DNA of 64,000 nucleotides from Oikopleura dioica (lineage: Eukaryota > Chordata > Appendicularia > Copelata > Oikopleuridae). The DNA lies in contig OU015567.1 of the NCBI GenBank assembly GCA_907165135.1, positions 16,001,001-16,065,000 of the forward strand. Reading direction: 5' to 3'. The notes under the pieces are model-generated. The model saw only the letters and a program-made list of their open reading frames with translations. It did no database searches and was not told the origin of the DNA. A program made the position numbers and the translations under genes. Positions 46,840-60,332 of this stretch are shown here, in pieces. Within the stretch, counting starts at the first letter, position 1, and each line of letters starts with the position of its first letter.

Positions 46840-49800
46840 ATGAGCTCGTTACCAACCGTTTTGGTAACGATATGTCAATTTTTAGGGATATCAAAAGTCG
46901 AGAAGGGGCCATTTTGTTTTTTAGTTGATACTGGTTCTGAGAAAAGTTTTGTCAAAAAGGGTCTTCTTGAGGGTTCTTCTATTAAATTCTGTCCAAGAAA
47001 ACGTGCGTTATGCATCGGAAACGCGGCGGGTTCAACAATGTGTAGAGTAATAGAGAAAATTGATTGTGACATCCGAATTGAAGGCTTGGATAGTTCAGTT
47101 TGTTGTATTAATGTTGAAATAAACGTCTGGAATAATGATCTTTCATATGATGGGATTTTGGGGTTTGATGTTCTGAAATTTATTGATCTTAAACGTGTTC
47201 TGAATTCGAGGGTTCTGTATTTGAATAATATGCAAATAGTCGAAGATGATTTTGAGGAGTATCCGTGGGTTATTTTAGATAATCCAGACATGAGCAAAAG
47301 AGGAAAGTGCATTTTAGTGAGGGCAGATGTTTATGTTCCACCGCATGGCCACGCATGGGCCAGAATCAATCATCAATTAAAGAAAGTTTTTACTGACACA
47401 GATTTCGAGCTTCTTGAAAATGGAATTTACGCGAACTTGAATCGAGAACTTGACTCATCAAGGACATTAATTAAACTTGAAAATCACACGGGCATTGGGG
47501 TTCTTGTAAGCGAAAATTTTCCAATCTTAGAGATAGTTGAGCGGTATCAAATTAATTTCCTGAGGGAGATGGGGCAAATTGAAAATTTTGAGAGAGTTGT
47601 TCATGAAAAAGAAATCGAAATATGGCGCGAGCGGCGTAATCAATTAGTCAACGAGTCAGATATTTCAGCAGAAATTCTAGCAGCCGCAGAAGGAGCTCCT
47701 CAAGAGTATAAACCGGGGCTTATAGTTGTTCTCAATAAGCATAATTGGATTTATTCAAGAAATTCGAGTGATTGTGGATACAGTTGTAGTTTTGTTGCAG
47801 ACCTTGTTATTGATGATGCAGGGGTTCCTACTTTTGCTAAACCGTATAATATTGACAATAGTCAATTACCAGCTGTAGAGGGAAAATTAACGGAGATGGA
47901 GACTGCTGGGATAAGAAGATTGGGAAATTCTGGATGGAACGCCCCTCTGCTAACTGTTCCAAAATCTGATGGGTCAATTAGAATCGTTCAAAATTATAGC
48001 GGGGCATCGAGGGGACAAAAATCGCTTAATGAGAGGTTAATTCTGCCGAAGTGGCCAATTCAGACAATAAGAACGATCCTTACCACTATTTCGAGATATA
48101 TCACGGAGTTGAAATCTGATTTTCCAGGGGAACAAATATATTTTTCCAGCATCGATATTCGTAATGCTTTCTATACTCTCGCTTAAAGACAAGGAAAAAG
48201 GGAATATTCTTCTTTTATATTTAATGACAAGCAGTTTGAGTATCTAAAAATGTCGCAAGGTTTGGCGACATCGCCGTCGACGTTTACAGCTTTTATAAGT
48301 AAATTTTTCGCGAAAATTGAGGTCAAAGAGAAAAACCTTTTTCGGTTCATCTGTTATATGGATGATATCCTGGTTATAACCGTTGGGAAACATTTCAATA
48401 AAGCGATTGATAAGATTTTTACTTTGTTCCAACAAGAAAATGTGGTTGTTTCATTGAAAAAATGCAGCTTTTATAAAGCGGATACAAAATTTTTGGGCTT
48501 CTTGATCTCTGAGAAAGGTTATCGTGCGGACTTGAAAAAGATCGAGGGTATTTTGAATCTAAAATATCCGGAAACGTCGAAAGAGGCACAGAGGTGGCTA
48601 GGGACTGTAAATTATTTTAATCGTCTTATTCGAGGTGCTTCTGAGTTGCTTACTTCCTTCGCGAAAGAATCTGGCAAAGGGAAAAAGTATATGCTCACTG
48701 AACAGATTAAGGCGGACATTGATGAATTAAAAAGGCGAATCAAAGTAAATGGGGTGCAAATGATCCATTTAAAATATTATAACGGGACAGATGGGAACTA
48801 TTGTTTCGTGGCAAGCGATTCCTCACTTTACGCTACTGGGGGAGCACTTGGAAATTGTCATTTATATGATAATGAAGTGAGCGATATTCAGTTCGCGGAA
48901 TTTTGTAGTAGAAAGCTGGACGAGCAGGAGGTACTGCTCTCGGCCAGGTCCAGGGAACTTATTGCGCTATCGACCTGTTTGCAGTCGTTTTCAGATATAT
49001 TAGCGAAAGATATGCCTTTACTGGCTATTGTGGATCACAAGTCTTTGACTGAAGTACTCAAAAATATAAACTTTAGAGGCGCCGGGCAAACGAGGGTTCG
49101 TAAGGCGTTTGCCGTGTTATTGGATTTTCCGAATCTTAGAATTTTACACTGTGCAGGGACATCGGAGGTTATCAACGTCGTCGATTTTATAAGCCGAAAT
49201 AGCAATTTTATCATTGATGAAATAAATCCACGAATTTTCAGTCCGAAAAATTTAGAGCTTGAGCTTTCTTGTGTTAATAATTTGACAGAAATTGGAAAGG
49301 TCGTTCACGAGATCGACATTAAAAATCTCATAAGGGCGCAGAGGGAAGATTTTAAGGATATTTATGAGGAGTCAAACGGCGAGTTCCGAACGATTGGAGA
49401 TAAGGAGTACGCTTTGCAAAATGATCTTTTATTTCAAAGGGTGAAATCGGGGGCGAATTTGCTAATGATCCCACCATCTCAAGCGAAAGAGGTCGTTCAA
49501 TTTTTGCATGTGGGTTGCATGCATGCTTGTCGGCAGGAGATTTTAACAAAAGTGAGAATGTACAAGATTTTAATAAAAAATAAGCAGCGAATCATTGATG
49601 AAGTCCTTAGATATTGTACGTACTGCAAGATTCGCATGACAACTAAACATTCTTTTGAAAAGCAGCAGTATTTGAGGGAGCCTGCTTTAAAGTCACTTGA
49701 GAAAATCCATTTGGATGTCGTTGACATCAGAACGAATGAGGGAAAAAGCAATCTATTTATCTCTTTTGTAGACGAATTCAGCAGAAAACTTTTTATCAAG

Positions 49801-50022
49801 AAAGTCAGAAATAAAAGTGGAAGTTACTCGATTGTTATAAATGATAACGGCAAAGAATTTGTCAGCGCGGCGGTGCGGGAAGCACTTAAGGTTCTCAATA
49901 TAAACAGGGCATTAATTCTTTGCCCTGTTTTGTTCATTGTTCTGAGAACAGCCAAATTTGAGGCTTTAATAAGCCAAATTTCAGTTTTCACCCGATTTTC
50001 AGAAAGCAAGCTGTTCATGTGA
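46840..50022 (+). pseudogene. Pol, copy 2 (in-frame stop in RT, truncated integrase)
   Basis: Same domain order as copy 1: protease DTG near 46927, YMDD near 48355, RNase H, integrase zinc region and a core cut off near 49906. The TAA at 48184 is shared by all copies. Apart from that stop the frame is continuous, because the T run that is short in copy 1 has five bases here. Confidence 0.86.
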
Positions 50023-50528
50023 ATGCTCCAAGAAGCCCGACCATTCGTAAGGCCGTTGACGATGCTGCCAGAGCCTCAGTCAAGAAAATTGAGTACAAGA
50101 TTGACAAAGACCTCAACCATTACAAGTCGCTGACAGTCCGTGGCCACTATGTCTGCGTCAACAGATTTGCTGAGTCTGTTTTTGGAATCTTCAAGAAGGC
50201 TGAACTAGACAAGGCTTCAGCCACAACTGAAACAGTGATTGAGCTAACGATCGCAAGAAAGAACAACCTCGAATTCTACTTGGATAACTTGTCCGACTCC
50301 GAGATCAAATCACTTTGCCAGAAAATTGATGGAAAGAAAGCTTTTCAAAACTACCGTTTTGCAAGAATCGCCACTCAGCTCAAGCTACAAGAATTCGCCG
50401 CAAAACGCCGAGAATCGATTGCAAGGGAGAAATCTGGAAAACAACTGAAAAAAGAATTGAAGAAGGAAAACAAAACGCCTCTCAGGTCTTCGCTAACGAA
50501 AAGAAGAAAAATCGCCAAAGAACTCTGA
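50003..50528 (+). CDS. 169-codon ORF, copy 2
   Basis: Equivalent to the ORF at 41252-41777, with the same acceptor-like TTTTCAG in front, and RGHYVC instead of RGHNVC. Unrecognised; see the copy 1 entry. Confidence 0.45.
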
Positions 50529-50957
50529 TTAATTGAATAATAACAGCTGTTTTTACTGCCTAAGACTGATCAAAATATACTATTTATTCTAATTTCCGCT
50601 CAGTAAATTGATTACGATTAGCGCGCGCTCGGTGTGAAACAGCGCTAAAAATAAATGCTTGTTCTGAGAGCTTCTCAGGGTTATTAAAGGCTTAAATGGT
50701 GAGCTCTTTCGAGAAAATATCACGAAGAAAAGGTTTGCTGGCAAGATAACTTTATTCAAACCATTTTTGGAATGAAAAAAATAAACTGAAAGGCTAGTAT
50801 AAGGGGTACCATCCTCGAAAGTTTGAAGCGCTCTCACCATGTGAAGATATGTAAAAAATAAATACATATTTGGAATCAGCGAAAAAAACTGTACTTGATG
50901 ATAAATTTTCACAGTTATCGGAGCACCTTGATTTTTCCGTGAAAGTCCCTAGCTATA

Positions 50958-51583
50958 ATGAATCGCCCAAAAACGAGGTCAAAATTTTGAAACTTCGTTT
51001 TTCGCCCTAATTTAATTTGCAGCGTTTCCGCCGTCTTTTGAGCGTCATTTTGGTTGATTCTGAGCCTCTTAAAACCAACAGAAAAAATTCAAAAAAAAAT
51101 TAATTTTTCGATGGTCTTCTCTATCATGAATCGCCCAAAAACGAGGTCAAAATTTTGAAACTTCGTTTTTCGCCCTTATTTTATTTGAAGCGTTTCCGCC
51201 GTCTTCAAAGCGTCATTTTGGTCGATTCTGAGCCTCTCAAAACCAACAGAAAAAATTCAAAAAATATTTTTTCGATGGTCTTCGCTATCATGAATCGCCC
51301 AAAAACGAGGTCAAAATTTTGAAACTTCGTTTTTTGCCCTTTTTTTAATTGCAGCGTTTCTGCCGTCTTTCGAGCGTCATTTTGGTTGATTCTGAGCCTC
51401 TTTAAACCAACAGAAAAAAATTCAAAAAAAAAAAAATTTTTTCGATGGTCTTCGCTATCATGAATCGCCCAAAAACGAGGTCGAAATTCTGAAACTTCGT
51501 TTTTCGCCCTTATTTTATTTGCAGCGTTTCCGCCGTCTTCGAAGCGTCATTTTGGTCGATTTTGAGCCTCTCAAAACCAACAG
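50958..51583. repeat. Tandem repeat, ~170-bp unit, four copies (copy 2)
   Basis: Four ATGAATCGCCCAAAAACGAG units in the same order as copy 1, with a shorter A run in the second spacer. Confidence 0.9.
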
Positions 51584-51918
51584 TAATACCACTAGGGAAA
51601 CAGCTGCTCTACAACTACGTACTTCATCAGGAAAAAATAATTGAAGAGAAATATTTCAAACCCGTCGTAGTTCTAATTCACGGCAAAAATTTATTTTTAT
51701 TCGAAATCTTATGTGATGATCTCACTCATAACTTATATTGTCCATAAAGAGTAAATCACAAAATATAGTTTTCAAGTTTTGTATTTTATTACATTTATGT
51801 GTTTGAGTTTCAGGCTAACATAAAGTTACTTAAATCTAAGAGGTTGCATCGTTTATAAAGGGCGCATTTTTACAGCAAAGTTTTTTCTTTGCTTGTTAGC
51901 ATTTGTTCAAACAACAAA

Positions 51919-53416
51919 CGTTTTTTGGCGTTTTCAGATGATTTTCAGGTCATAAAAATCAAAAAAAAAAATCAAGAAAAATTCTGATTCGTTTTTTGGC
52001 GTTTTCAGATGATTTTCAGGTCATAAAAATCAAAAAAAATCAAGAAAAATTCTGATGCGTTTTTTGGCGTTTTCAGATGATTTTTGGTCATAAACATCAA
52101 ACAAAAATCAAGAAAAATTCTGATGCGTTTTATGGCGTTTTCAGATGATTTTCAGGTCATGAAAATAAAGAAAAAATCAAGGAAAATTCTGATGCGTTTT
52201 TTGGCGTTTTCAGATGAAATTCAGCTTATAAAAATCAAAAAATAAAATCAAGAAAAATTCTGATGCGTTCTCTGACGTTTTCAGATGATTTTCAGGTCAT
52301 AAAAATCAAAAAAAAATCAAGAAAAATTCTGATGCGTTTTTTGGCGTTTTCAGATGATTTTTGGTCATAAACATCAAACAAAAATCAACAAAAATTCTGA
52401 TGCGTTTTTTGGCGTTTTCAGATGATTTTCAGGTCATGAAAATAAAGAAAAAATCAAGAAAAATTCTGATGCGTTTTTTTGCGTTTTCAGATGAAATTCA
52501 GGTCATAAAAGTCAAAAAAAATCAACAAAAATTCTGATGCGTTTTTTGGCGTTTTCAGATGATTTTCAGGTCATGAAAATAAAGAAAAATCAAGAAAAAT
52601 TCTAATGCGTTTTTTGGCGTTTTCAGATGAAATTCAGGTCATAAAAATCAAAAAAAATCAAGAAAAATTCTGATGCGTTTTTTGGCGTTTTAAGATGATT
52701 TACAATTCATAAATTTCAAAAAAAATCAAGAAAAATTCTGATGCGTTTTTTGGCGTTTTCAGATGATTTTCAGGTCATAAAAATCAAAGAAAAAAAATCA
52801 AGAAAAATTTTGAAGCGTTTTTTGGCGTTATCAGATGATTTTTAGGTCATAAAAATCAAAAAAAAAGAAAAGAAAAATTCTGATGCGTTTTTTGACGTTT
52901 TCAGATGATTTTCAGGCCATAAAAATCAAAACAAAATCAAGAAAAATTCTGATGCGTTTTTTGGCGTTTTTAGATGATTTTCAGTTCATAAAAATCAAAA
53001 AAAATATCAAGAAATATTCTGATGCGTTTTTTGTCGTTTTCAGATGATTTTCAGTTCAAAAAAATCATAAAAAATCAAGAAAAATTCTGATGCGTTTTTT
53101 GGCGTTTTCAAGTTATTTTCTGGTCATAAAAATCATAAAAAAATCAAGAATAATTCTGGTGCGTTTTTTGGCGTTTTCAGATGATTTTCAGTTCATTAAA
53201 ACCAAAAAAACAAAAAAATTCTGATGCGTTTTTTGGCGTTTTCAGATGATTTTCAGGCCATAAAAATCAAAAAAAAAATCAAGGAAAATTCTGATGCGTT
53301 TTTTGGCGTTTTCAGATGATTTTCAGAACATAAAAATCAAAAAATCAAGAAAAATTCTGATGCGTTTTTTGGCATTTTCCGATGATTTTCAGGTCATTAA
53401 AATCATAAAAAAAATC
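51919..53416. repeat. AT-rich minisatellite (array 2, about 23 units)
   Basis: Same ~65-bp unit as array 1. It includes a GCGTTCTCTGACG variant near 52265. The right end passes directly into TCAAAATTCATTTTAC at the start of unit 3. Confidence 0.95.
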
Positions 53417-53452
53417 AAAATTCATTTTACTTTGAATCTGAGAGAAAGTTTT

Positions 53453-53608
53453 TTAACCCCCATCGGTACGTGTCCATTTTGGACATTTTTTATTTTGGCC
53501 ATATCTTTTTCATTAAAAAGATTCAATATTTCATCCCTCTTAGCAGCAATCGTAAAAAATAAAAATCAAAAATGTCCATGTTGGACACGTAATAACGATG
53601 GGGGTTAA
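53453..53608. mobile_element. piggyBac-like MITE, copy in unit 3
   Basis: Same TTAA-bounded CCCCCATCG...CGATGGGGG element as at 34899-35054, carried along by the duplication rather than inserted anew, since its flanks are also the same. Confidence 0.75.
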
Positions 53609-53933
53609 CAGATTCTACGCCTGCCTTACTTACAATGGACGTTTTGAACGATCAAAAAGCATATTTGAAACATTTAATGGAAAATATATTTTTTTTTATT
53701 TTTAAATTTTTGATCTGAGTGGGGGGAAAGCAGTTTTCATTCTGCGACACCGCAACAATAAAATTGTTGAAATCAAATGGGGACATTTCAAGAAAAAGGG
53801 ACATTTCAATAGAAATACACATTTCAAGTAAAGCGGACATTTCAATAGCATCAAAGATGATGCATATGACCAAAAATGAATATGACCAAGGAGAATCAAT
53901 CGAATGAGAATATTTTTCAAGAATCAAGCCAAC

Positions 53934-54088
53934 AAGAATCTGGTCACAAGAATCTGGTCACAAGAATCTGGTCATAAGAATCTGGTCATGAGAATCCGAC
54001 CAATGAGAATCTGAGAATGAGAATCTGACCATTGAGAATCTGAACAATAAGAATCCGACCTATGAGAATCTGACCAATGAGAATCAAG
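53934..54088. repeat. Tandem 14-15-bp repeat, copy in unit 3
   Basis: Same GAATCTGGTCAC/GAATCTGACCAAT array as at 35381-35536. Confidence 0.8.
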
Positions 54089-56305
54089 CTTCAAAAATTA
54101 AAATATTTTTCTAAAATAGCAATTATATTTATTTTAATTTAATGTTTTGAAGGCATTTAAATCATGTTTATTTCGATAAAAATACAAACACTGATTGTAA
54201 ATGAAAACTCCAAAATGGCGGGTTTTGAATTCAACGCAATCAAAAGTAACTAAGTATTTAAATTCTACTGGCGATTGCGCTTTGAATATTCAAATGTTTT
54301 TAACATGCATGTTTATTAAATATTTTCTGGTGGAGAAAAATTGAATAGTGGTATTTCAATGATTTTTGAAAATGAAGCGCATCGTGGTGCGCTTAATAGT
54401 GATATTTTGGTGCGGGTTGAAATGGAGTCGCATTGATTGCGAATTCATAAGAGCTGCGGAGCGGGTCGGAATGTTCTTGCATTGAGGTGCATGAGCATAG
54501 GAGCGGATTCAGGTGGAGAGTCAAGTGATTTTTGTCATTTTTTTTTGAGTGAAATTTTTGGAAAGGGGTTAATCGTTTTTGTTTTAGATGTCTTCGGGCA
54601 TAGTGAAAAGATGTGTTCAATTGGAAACGGCGACATTGCCCTACTTGAAATGGCTCGCGAAAAAACACGGGGTTAATGGGAGTAATGTGAATAAGGAGCC
54701 ACTTTTGGCGATGCTCATGGAGCTTGAATTGGGGTCTGTGTTCAAGGTTACGCTTACTGAGGATCGGCATGGGGAGGCATATTTGATTCCAATCGATGGG
54801 ATCACTAAATTTGAGGATGAGAAAAAGCGAGGATATGCCACAGATTATACTTTAGATGAGGCGCGTAAACAATTCGCTATTGGCGAATCAAAGGAAATTT
54901 TTCGATTTGACGAGAATTCAATCAAGCAAGGTGAATATGGGACATCAGATCAAGACTGTCGTGCAGTCATGCTCGAGTTTTACACTGCAACAAATCAATT
55001 CAAAGAGTTCAAATTTGATGGCGCGAAAATTTTGAAGCGAAAAGGAGCCGTGTCTATCGAGGAGCCAGCCAAAACTAATGAGGACTATGATATTGAGTTT
55101 GAGGGATCGTACATGTGGGACGATGAAGTTGACAAATTGGGAGTATTTGGGGAGAATATTCGTAAGAGCAAGCAATATTTAGAGACGCGACAGTTAAATT
55201 TAGAGGCTGAAATGTTGCAAAACCAAGTCCTCGCGCAAATGCGCAAAAATGCTGAATCTCGAATAAAATTGATGAAGGCCTCAATGAATAATTTGAGTAA
55301 GCAGTCAAATGAATATGAGCGAGATCTTGAAGAGGTGCGAGGTATGAGGGATGAAGTTGATGAAGTGAGGCGGTTAAGAGATCTTGCTAGTGACAAAGAA
55401 GCGGAGTATGCTCAAGGGTCCGAGAATTTGCGCGGGAATGCTTACGAGAGAACTCCGAGTCAGCCTCAAAATATAAGATATGGTTATGATCGATTCGGTA
55501 ACTGGGCAGGAAATGATTTTGGATCAAAGGGTCTCTCGAGCAAATTGAAATTGCCAGTACTTTTCGACAAGAAAGATGGGGAGAACAAATTTCATGATGT
55601 CAATAACTGGTTTATGAATTGTTGCTTTCTTATGGATCTTCAAAATATTACATCGCGGAAAGCGCGACTTGCAAACATGGTGGCGCACATCGGGGACCCA
55701 CACCAGGCATTGGTGACCAAGGCGCTTAAATTAAAAAGGGAACCGAATGAAAATGATGTTCTCCAGGAGCTCTTGCGTCTACTCAATTACAATAGAAATT
55801 TCATCGAGCAGGAGATCGATCGATTCCAAATAATCAGATAAAAGCAACTTTTGACACAATTCCACGAGCTGCGAAATTTGGTCGGACTTTTGAATAATCA
55901 TATTGATGGAAAGAATGGGGAAAGCGCAATTGATGCAATTACGTTACGCGAGTTCAAGGGGAAATTGCCTAAGTCGATCTCCAATCAAATTCTTTTCCGA
56001 ATCGGGTGCGAGGATAGAAACCCGGAAGAAATCATTCGATTTGCCCAGCAAATAATAGACAGTACCCCCGCTGAATCAAGTGTGAATAATTTGAAAGATG
56101 AAACTGATTCGGAAACGAACGCCCTGAAGGCGAAAAAATGGGGCGAGAAAAAGGGTGACAGACCAACGAGTCGCGGGATTGAATCGTTGCGCAATAAATG
56201 CTACGTTTGCGGAAGGGCAAATAACACGGCGAGAGAGTGTTTTTATAAGTCGAAAAGCGGATGTTTCAGATGTGGAGATTCATCACACCGAGTTCAGGAT
56301 TGTAC

Positions 56306-56471
56306 TGTGGGAGAAGGTCCCCTCCTCTTAGGCATAGTAACTGGCCCTAATGGCGGACAAAGTCCCCGGAGAAGTAGTGCAGTGGTAGCACACCGGTTCA
56401 TGAACACGGAGGTCCCTGGTTCGACCCCAGGCTTCTTCAATACTTTTCACTCGCCTTTGCCTGATCCTACA
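56306..56471. mobile_element. 166-bp tRNA-containing insertion in gag, copy 3
   Basis: Identical in length and flanks (GTAC at 56302-56305 and 56472-56475) to the insertion at 37752-37917. Confidence 0.75.
56368..56439 (+). tRNA. tRNA-like sequence (probable pseudo-tRNA), copy 3
   Basis: Same cloverleaf and boxes as 37814-37885, with the same mismatches in the anticodon stem. Confidence 0.6.
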
Positions 56472-56643
56472 GTACGAAGCCATTACGTAGACCTCAGAAG
56501 GACTCCTCTTCTCAAGGAGAGCGCAAAGAAGAAAAGAAGTCGACTGTCCCACCAGCGGGATATATTTGTAGAATTTGTAACGTTCCAGGGCACTGGATTC
56601 AAGAATGTCCTGAAAGAGCTCAGAAGAGGGATTAATCAGCAAT

Positions 56644-59600
56644 ATGAGCTCGTTGCCAACCGTTTTGGTAACGATATGTCAATTTTTGGGGATATCGAAA
56701 GTCGAGAAAGGGCCATTTTGTTTTTTAGTTGATACTGGTTCTGAGAAAAGTTTTGTTAAAAAAGGTCTTCTTGAGGGTTCTTCTATTAAATTCTGTCCAA
56801 GAAAACGTGCGTTATGCATCGGAAACGCGGCGGGTTCAACAATGTGTAGAGTAACGGAGAAAATTGATTGTGACATCCGAATTGAAGGCTTGGATAGTTC
56901 AGTTTGTTGTATTAATGTTGAAATAAACGTCTGGAATAATGATCTTTCATATGATGGGATTTTGGGGTTTGATGTTCTGAAATTTATTGATCTTAAACGT
57001 GTTCTGAATTCGAGGGTTCTGTATTTGAATAATATGCAAATAGTCGAAGATGATTTTGAGGAGTATCCGTGGGTTATTTTAGATAATCCAGACATGAGCA
57101 AAAGAGGAAAGTGCATTTTAGTGAGGGCAGATGTTTATGTTCCACCGCATGGCCACGCATGGGCCAGAATCAATCATCAATTAAAGAAAGTTTTTACTGA
57201 CACAGATTTCGAGCTTCTTGAAAATGGAATTTACGCGAACTTGAATCGAGAACTTGACTCATCAAGGACATTAATTAAACTTGAAAATCACACGGGCATT
57301 GGGGTTCTTGTAAGCGAAAATTTTCCAATCTTAGAGATAGTTGAGCGGTATCAAATTAATTTCCTGAGGGAGATGGGGCAAATTGAAAATTTTGAGAGAG
57401 TTGTTCATGAAAAAGAAATCGAAATATGGCGCGAGCGGCGTAATCAATTAGTCAACGAGTCAGATATTTCAGCAGAAATTCTAGCAGCCGCAGAAGGAGC
57501 TCCTCAAGAGTATAAACCGGGGCTTATAGTTGTTCTCAATAAGCATAATTGGATTTATTCAAGAAATTCGAGTGATTGTGGATACAGTTGTAGTTTTGTT
57601 GCAGACCTTGTTATTGATGATGCAGGGGTTCCTACTTTTGCTAAACCGTATAATATTGACAATAGTCAATTACCAGCTGTAGAGGGAAAATTAACGGAGA
57701 TGGAGACTGCTGGGATAAGAAGATTGGGAAATTCTGGATGGAACGCCCCTCTGCTAACTGTTCCAAAATCTGATGGGTCAATTAGAATCGTTCAAAATTA
57801 TAGCGGGGCATCGAGGGGACAAAAATCGCTTAATGAGAGGTTAATTCTGCCGAAGTGGCCAATTCAGACAATAAGAACGATCCTTACCACTATTTCGAGA
57901 TATATCACGGAGTTGAAATCTGATTTTCCAGGGGAACAAATATATTTTTCCAGCATCGATATTCGTAATGCTTTCTATACTCTCGCTTAAAGACAAGGAA
58001 AAAGGGAATATTCTTCTTTTATATTTAATGACAAGCAGTTTGAGTATCTAAAAATGTCGCAAGGTTTGGCGACATCGCCGTCGACGTTTACAGCTTTTAT
58101 AAGTAAATTTTTCGCGAAAATTGAGGTCAAAGAGAAAAACTTTTTTCGGTTCATCTGTTATATGGATGATATCCTGGTTATAACCGTTGGGAAACATTTC
58201 AATAAAGCGATTGATAAGATTTTTACTTTGTTCCAACAAGAAAATGTGGTTGTTTCATTGAAAAAATGCAGCTTTTATAAAGCGGATACAAAATTTTTGG
58301 GCTTCTTGATCTCTGAGAAAGGTTATCGTGCGGACTTGAAAAAGATCGAGGGTATTTTGAATCTAAAATATCCGGAAACGTCGAAAGAGGCACAGAGGTG
58401 GCTAGGGACTGTAAATTATTTTAATCGTCTTATTCGAGGTGCTTCTGAGTTGCTTACTTCCTTCGCGAAAGAATCTGGCAAAGGGAAAAAGTATATGCTC
58501 ACTGAACAGATTAAGGCGGACATTGATGAATTAAAAAGGCGAATCAAAGTAAATGGGGTGCAAATGATCCATTTAAAATATTATAACGGGACAGATGGGA
58601 ACTATTGTTTCGTGGCAAGCGATTCCTCACTTTACGCTACTGGGGGAGCACTTGGAAATTGTCATTTATATGATAATGAAGTGAGCGATATTCAGTTCGC
58701 GGCATTTTGTAGTAGAAAGCTGGACGAGCAGGAGGTACTGCTCTCGGCCAGGTCCAGGGAACTTATTGCGCTATCGACCTGTTTGCAGTCGTTTTCAGAT
58801 ATATTAGCGAAAGATATGCCTTTACTGGCTATTGTGGATCACAAGTCTTTGACTGAAGTACTCAAAAATATAAACTTTAGAGGCGCCGGGCAAACGAGGG
58901 TTCGTAAGGCGTTTGCCGTGTTATTGGATTTTCCGAATCTTAGAATTTTACACTGTGCAGGGACATCGGAGGTTATCAACGTCGTCGATTTTATAAGCCG
59001 AAATAGCAATTTTATCATTGATGAAATAAATCCACGAATTTTCAGTCCGAAAAATTTAGAGCTTGAGCTTTCTTGTGTTAATAATTTGACAGAAATTGGA
59101 AAGGTCGTTCACGAGATCGACATTAAAAATCTCATAAGGGCGCAGAGGGAAGATTTTAAGGATATTTATGAGGAGTCAAACGGCGAGTTCCGAACGATTG
59201 GAGATAAGGAGTACGCTTTGCAAAATGATCTTTTATTTCAAAGGGTGAAATCGGGGGCGAATTTGCTAATGATCCCACCATCTCAAGCGAAAGAGGTCGT
59301 TCAATTTTTGCATGTGGGTTGCATGCATGCTTGTCGGCAGGAGATTTTAACAAAAGTGAGAATGTACAAGATTTTAATAAAAAATAAGCAGCGAATCATT
59401 GATGAAGTCCTTAGATATTGTACGTACTGCAAGATTCGCATGACAACTAAACATTCTTTTGAAAAGCAGCAGTATTTGAGGGAGCCTGCTTTAAAGTCAC
59501 TTGAGAAAATCCATTTGGATGTCGTTGACATCAGAACGAATGAGGGAAAAAGCAATCTATTTATCTCTTTTGTAGACGAATTCAGCAGAAAACTTTTTAT

Positions 59601-59826
59601 CAAGAAAGTCAGAAATAAAAGTGGAAGTTACTCGATTGTTATAAATGATAACGGCAAAGAATTTGTCAGCGCGGCGGTGCGGGAAGCACTTAAGGTTCTC
59701 AATATAAACAGGGCATTAATTCTTTGCCCTGTTTTGTTCATTGTTCTGAGAACAGCCAAATTTGAGGCTTTAATAAGCCAAATTTCAGTTTTCACCCGAT
59801 TTTCAGAAAGCAAGCTGTTCATGTGA
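56644..59826 (+). pseudogene. Pol, copy 3 (in-frame stop in RT, truncated integrase)
   Basis: Domain order is as in copies 1 and 2. The shared TAA is at 57988, and the integrase core is cut off near 59710. A private change is FAAFCS where copies 1 and 2 have FAEFCS. Confidence 0.86.
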
Positions 59827-60332
59827 ATGCTCCAAGAAGCCCGACCATTCGTAAGGCCGTTGACGATGCTGCCAGAGCCTCAGTCAAGAAAATTGAGTAC
59901 AAGATTGACAAAGACCTCAACCATTACAAGTCGCTGACAGTCCGTGGCCACTATGTCTGCGTCAACAGATTTGCTGAGTCTGTTTTTGGAATCTTCAAGA
60001 AGGCTGAACTAGACAAGGCTTCAGCCACAACTGAAACAGTGATTGAGCTAACGATCGCAAGAAAGAACAACCTCGAATTCTACTTGGATAACTTGTCCGA
60101 CTCCGAGATCAAATCACTTTGCCAGAAAATTGATGGAAAGAAAGCTTTTCAAAACTACCGTTTTGCAAGAATCGCCACTCAGCTCAAGCTACAAGAATTC
60201 GCCGCAAAACGCCGAGAATCGATTGCAAGGGAGAAATCTGGAAAACAACTGAAAAAAGAATTGAAGAAGGAAAACAAAACGCCTCTCAGGTCTTCGCTAA
60301 CGAAAAGAAGAAAAATCGCCAAAGAACTCTGA
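59807..60332 (+). CDS. 169-codon ORF, copy 3
   Basis: Same as copy 2 at the protein level (RGHYVC). Unrecognised; see the copy 1 entry. Confidence 0.45.

Larger units (their letters stand above)
44569..53416 (+). repeat. Composite tandem unit, copy 2
   Basis: It lacks the MITE/14-mer extension of copies 1 and 3: array 1 joins directly to AAATGAAAACTCC, which corresponds to 35647 in copy 1. The rest follows in the same order. Confidence 0.85.
54588..56635 (+). pseudogene. Gag, copy 3 (stop plus tRNA insertion)
   Basis: Shares with copy 1 the in-frame TAA (55839), the His-to-Asn change in knuckle 1 (GRANNTAREC) and the 166-bp insertion, which shifts the frame before knuckle 3. Unlike copy 1 its C run (TACCCCCGC) has five C. 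Confidence 0.86.
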
